From NCBI GenBank assembly GCA_030642005.1, contig DAOWOP010000172.1, forward strand, positions 1 through 5,737: a stretch of 5,737 nucleotides of DNA, written 5' to 3'. Below are positions 5,297 through 5,737 of this stretch, in pieces (within the stretch, counting starts at the first letter, position 1; every line of letters begins with the position of its first letter). A program made the position numbers and the translations under genes. The notes below the pieces were generated by a model. It saw only the letters and a list, made by a program, of their open reading frames with translations, was not told where the DNA came from and searched no databases. The stretch is from Planctomycetales bacterium. GTDB taxonomy: Bacteria > Planctomycetota > Phycisphaerae > SM23-33.

Positions 5297-5737
5297 TTAC
5301 CACTTTCCTGATCTGCGGATTTCCGGTTTGGGCAAATCCTTAATCACATCGATTCCCTCGTCCAGAACTTCCTGCGGCAAGGAATAGTCTTTCAGTTTGT
5401 CCGAGAAGTAAGCGTCGTAGCCGGTCAGGTCCATCAGCCCATGGCCGGACCAGTTGAAGATGATTACCTTTTCCTTTCCTTCTTCTTTGGCCTTGTTGGC
5501 CTCGTCGATGACGGCGGCGATTGCGTGTGAGGTTTCCGGCGCTGAGATAAAGCCTTCCGTCCTGGCCCAGGTTACCGCTGCCTCGTAGCATTTGAGTTGA
5601 TGATAGGCCCTTGGCCTCATCAGGCCCTCGACGATGCACTGGCTGATCAGCGGGGCCATGCCATGATATAGCAGGCCGCCGGCGTGGATTGGAGGGGGGA
5701 GGAATTCGTGTCCGAGGGAATGCAGCGGAAGCAACGG
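5297..5737 (-). CDS. trpB2: TrpB2-type tryptophan synthase beta chain, C-terminal fragment (runs off the window)
   Basis: TrpB enzymes condense indole with serine to form tryptophan using pyridoxal phosphate. The visible part is the last 146 residues; the N-terminus, including the catalytic lysine and the phosphate-binding GGGSN loop, lies beyond position 5737. Diagnostic of TrpB2 rather than classical TrpB1 are LHSLGHEFLPPPIHAGGLLYHGMAPL (residues 5-30 of the fragment), ARTEGFISAPETSHAI (58-73) and FNWSGHG (94-100). Ser97 corresponds to the serine that contacts the cofactor ring in TrpB. The usual Leu before this Ser is Trp here. TrpB2 proteins often lack a TrpA partner; none is visible. The reading frame continues to the window edge with no real start codon, since the TTG at 5734 is internal. 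Confidence 0.93.
   Translation of the reverse strand, partial: PLLPLHSLGHEFLPPPIHAGGLLYHGMAPLISQCIVEGLMRPRAYHQLKCYEAAVTWARTEGFISAPETSHAIAAVIDEANKAKEEGKEKVIIFNWSGHGLMDLTGYDAYFSDKLKDYSLPQEVLDEGIDVIKDLPKPEIRRSGKW

Noticed and set aside
1..5737. CRISPR array, tRNA, rRNA, transposase or toxin-antitoxin pair
   Set aside because: Read on both strands, no evenly spaced identical repeats, tRNA-like cloverleaf, rRNA motif, DDE/tyrosine recombinase motif or paired small toxin-antitoxin genes were found.

Overview
The window looks like chromosomal DNA from a planctomycete or a close relative. The main clue is a small protein of the DUF1580 type (motif run SLTEATKVLP / STLWRWCRRGLRG), a family known mainly from Planctomycetes such as Rhodopirellula. 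A second clue is the intergenic hairpin repeats built from 7-nt and 9-nt periods, a kind common in large environmental bacterial genomes. The assignment is an inference; there is no rRNA or other marker that fixes the taxon.

Layout. Positions 1-1000 look like decayed accessory DNA. They hold a conserved hypothetical gene whose C-terminus appears disrupted (31-501), a gene-free stretch with a 9-bp inverted repeat and four GC boxes spaced by multiples of 11 bp (541-698), and an orphan DUF1580 / excisionase-like gene (774-995). No integrase or transposase is visible. Positions 996-1325 contain no gene. They carry a near-consensus sigma70-type promoter (TTGACA, 18-bp spacer, TATATT), then a long imperfect hairpin with a 7-nt period, then about 180 nt with several strong predicted stems. 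This stretch reads as a roughly 255-nt structured 5' leader for the next gene.

Positions 1326-2564 encode a DEAD-box RNA helicase (RhlE-like core with a short basic tail). A 9-nt-period hairpin repeat (2578-2670) separates it from 2724-4892, a full-length two-domain 23S rRNA methyltransferase RlmKL (RlmL THUMP-methyltransferase fused to RlmK). Both genes lie on the plus strand. Helicase and rRNA methyltransferase together suggest a ribosome-biogenesis neighbourhood, since such helicases can open rRNA for modification. They probably have separate transcription starts.

On the minus strand, converging on rlmKL, lie a 93-residue (or 91-residue) four-cysteine hypothetical protein (4924-5205) and, upstream of it, the C-terminal 146 residues of a TrpB2-type tryptophan synthase beta chain (5297 to beyond the window edge). 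The most interesting unexplained parts are the structured helicase leader and the helically phased repeats in front of the DUF1580 gene.
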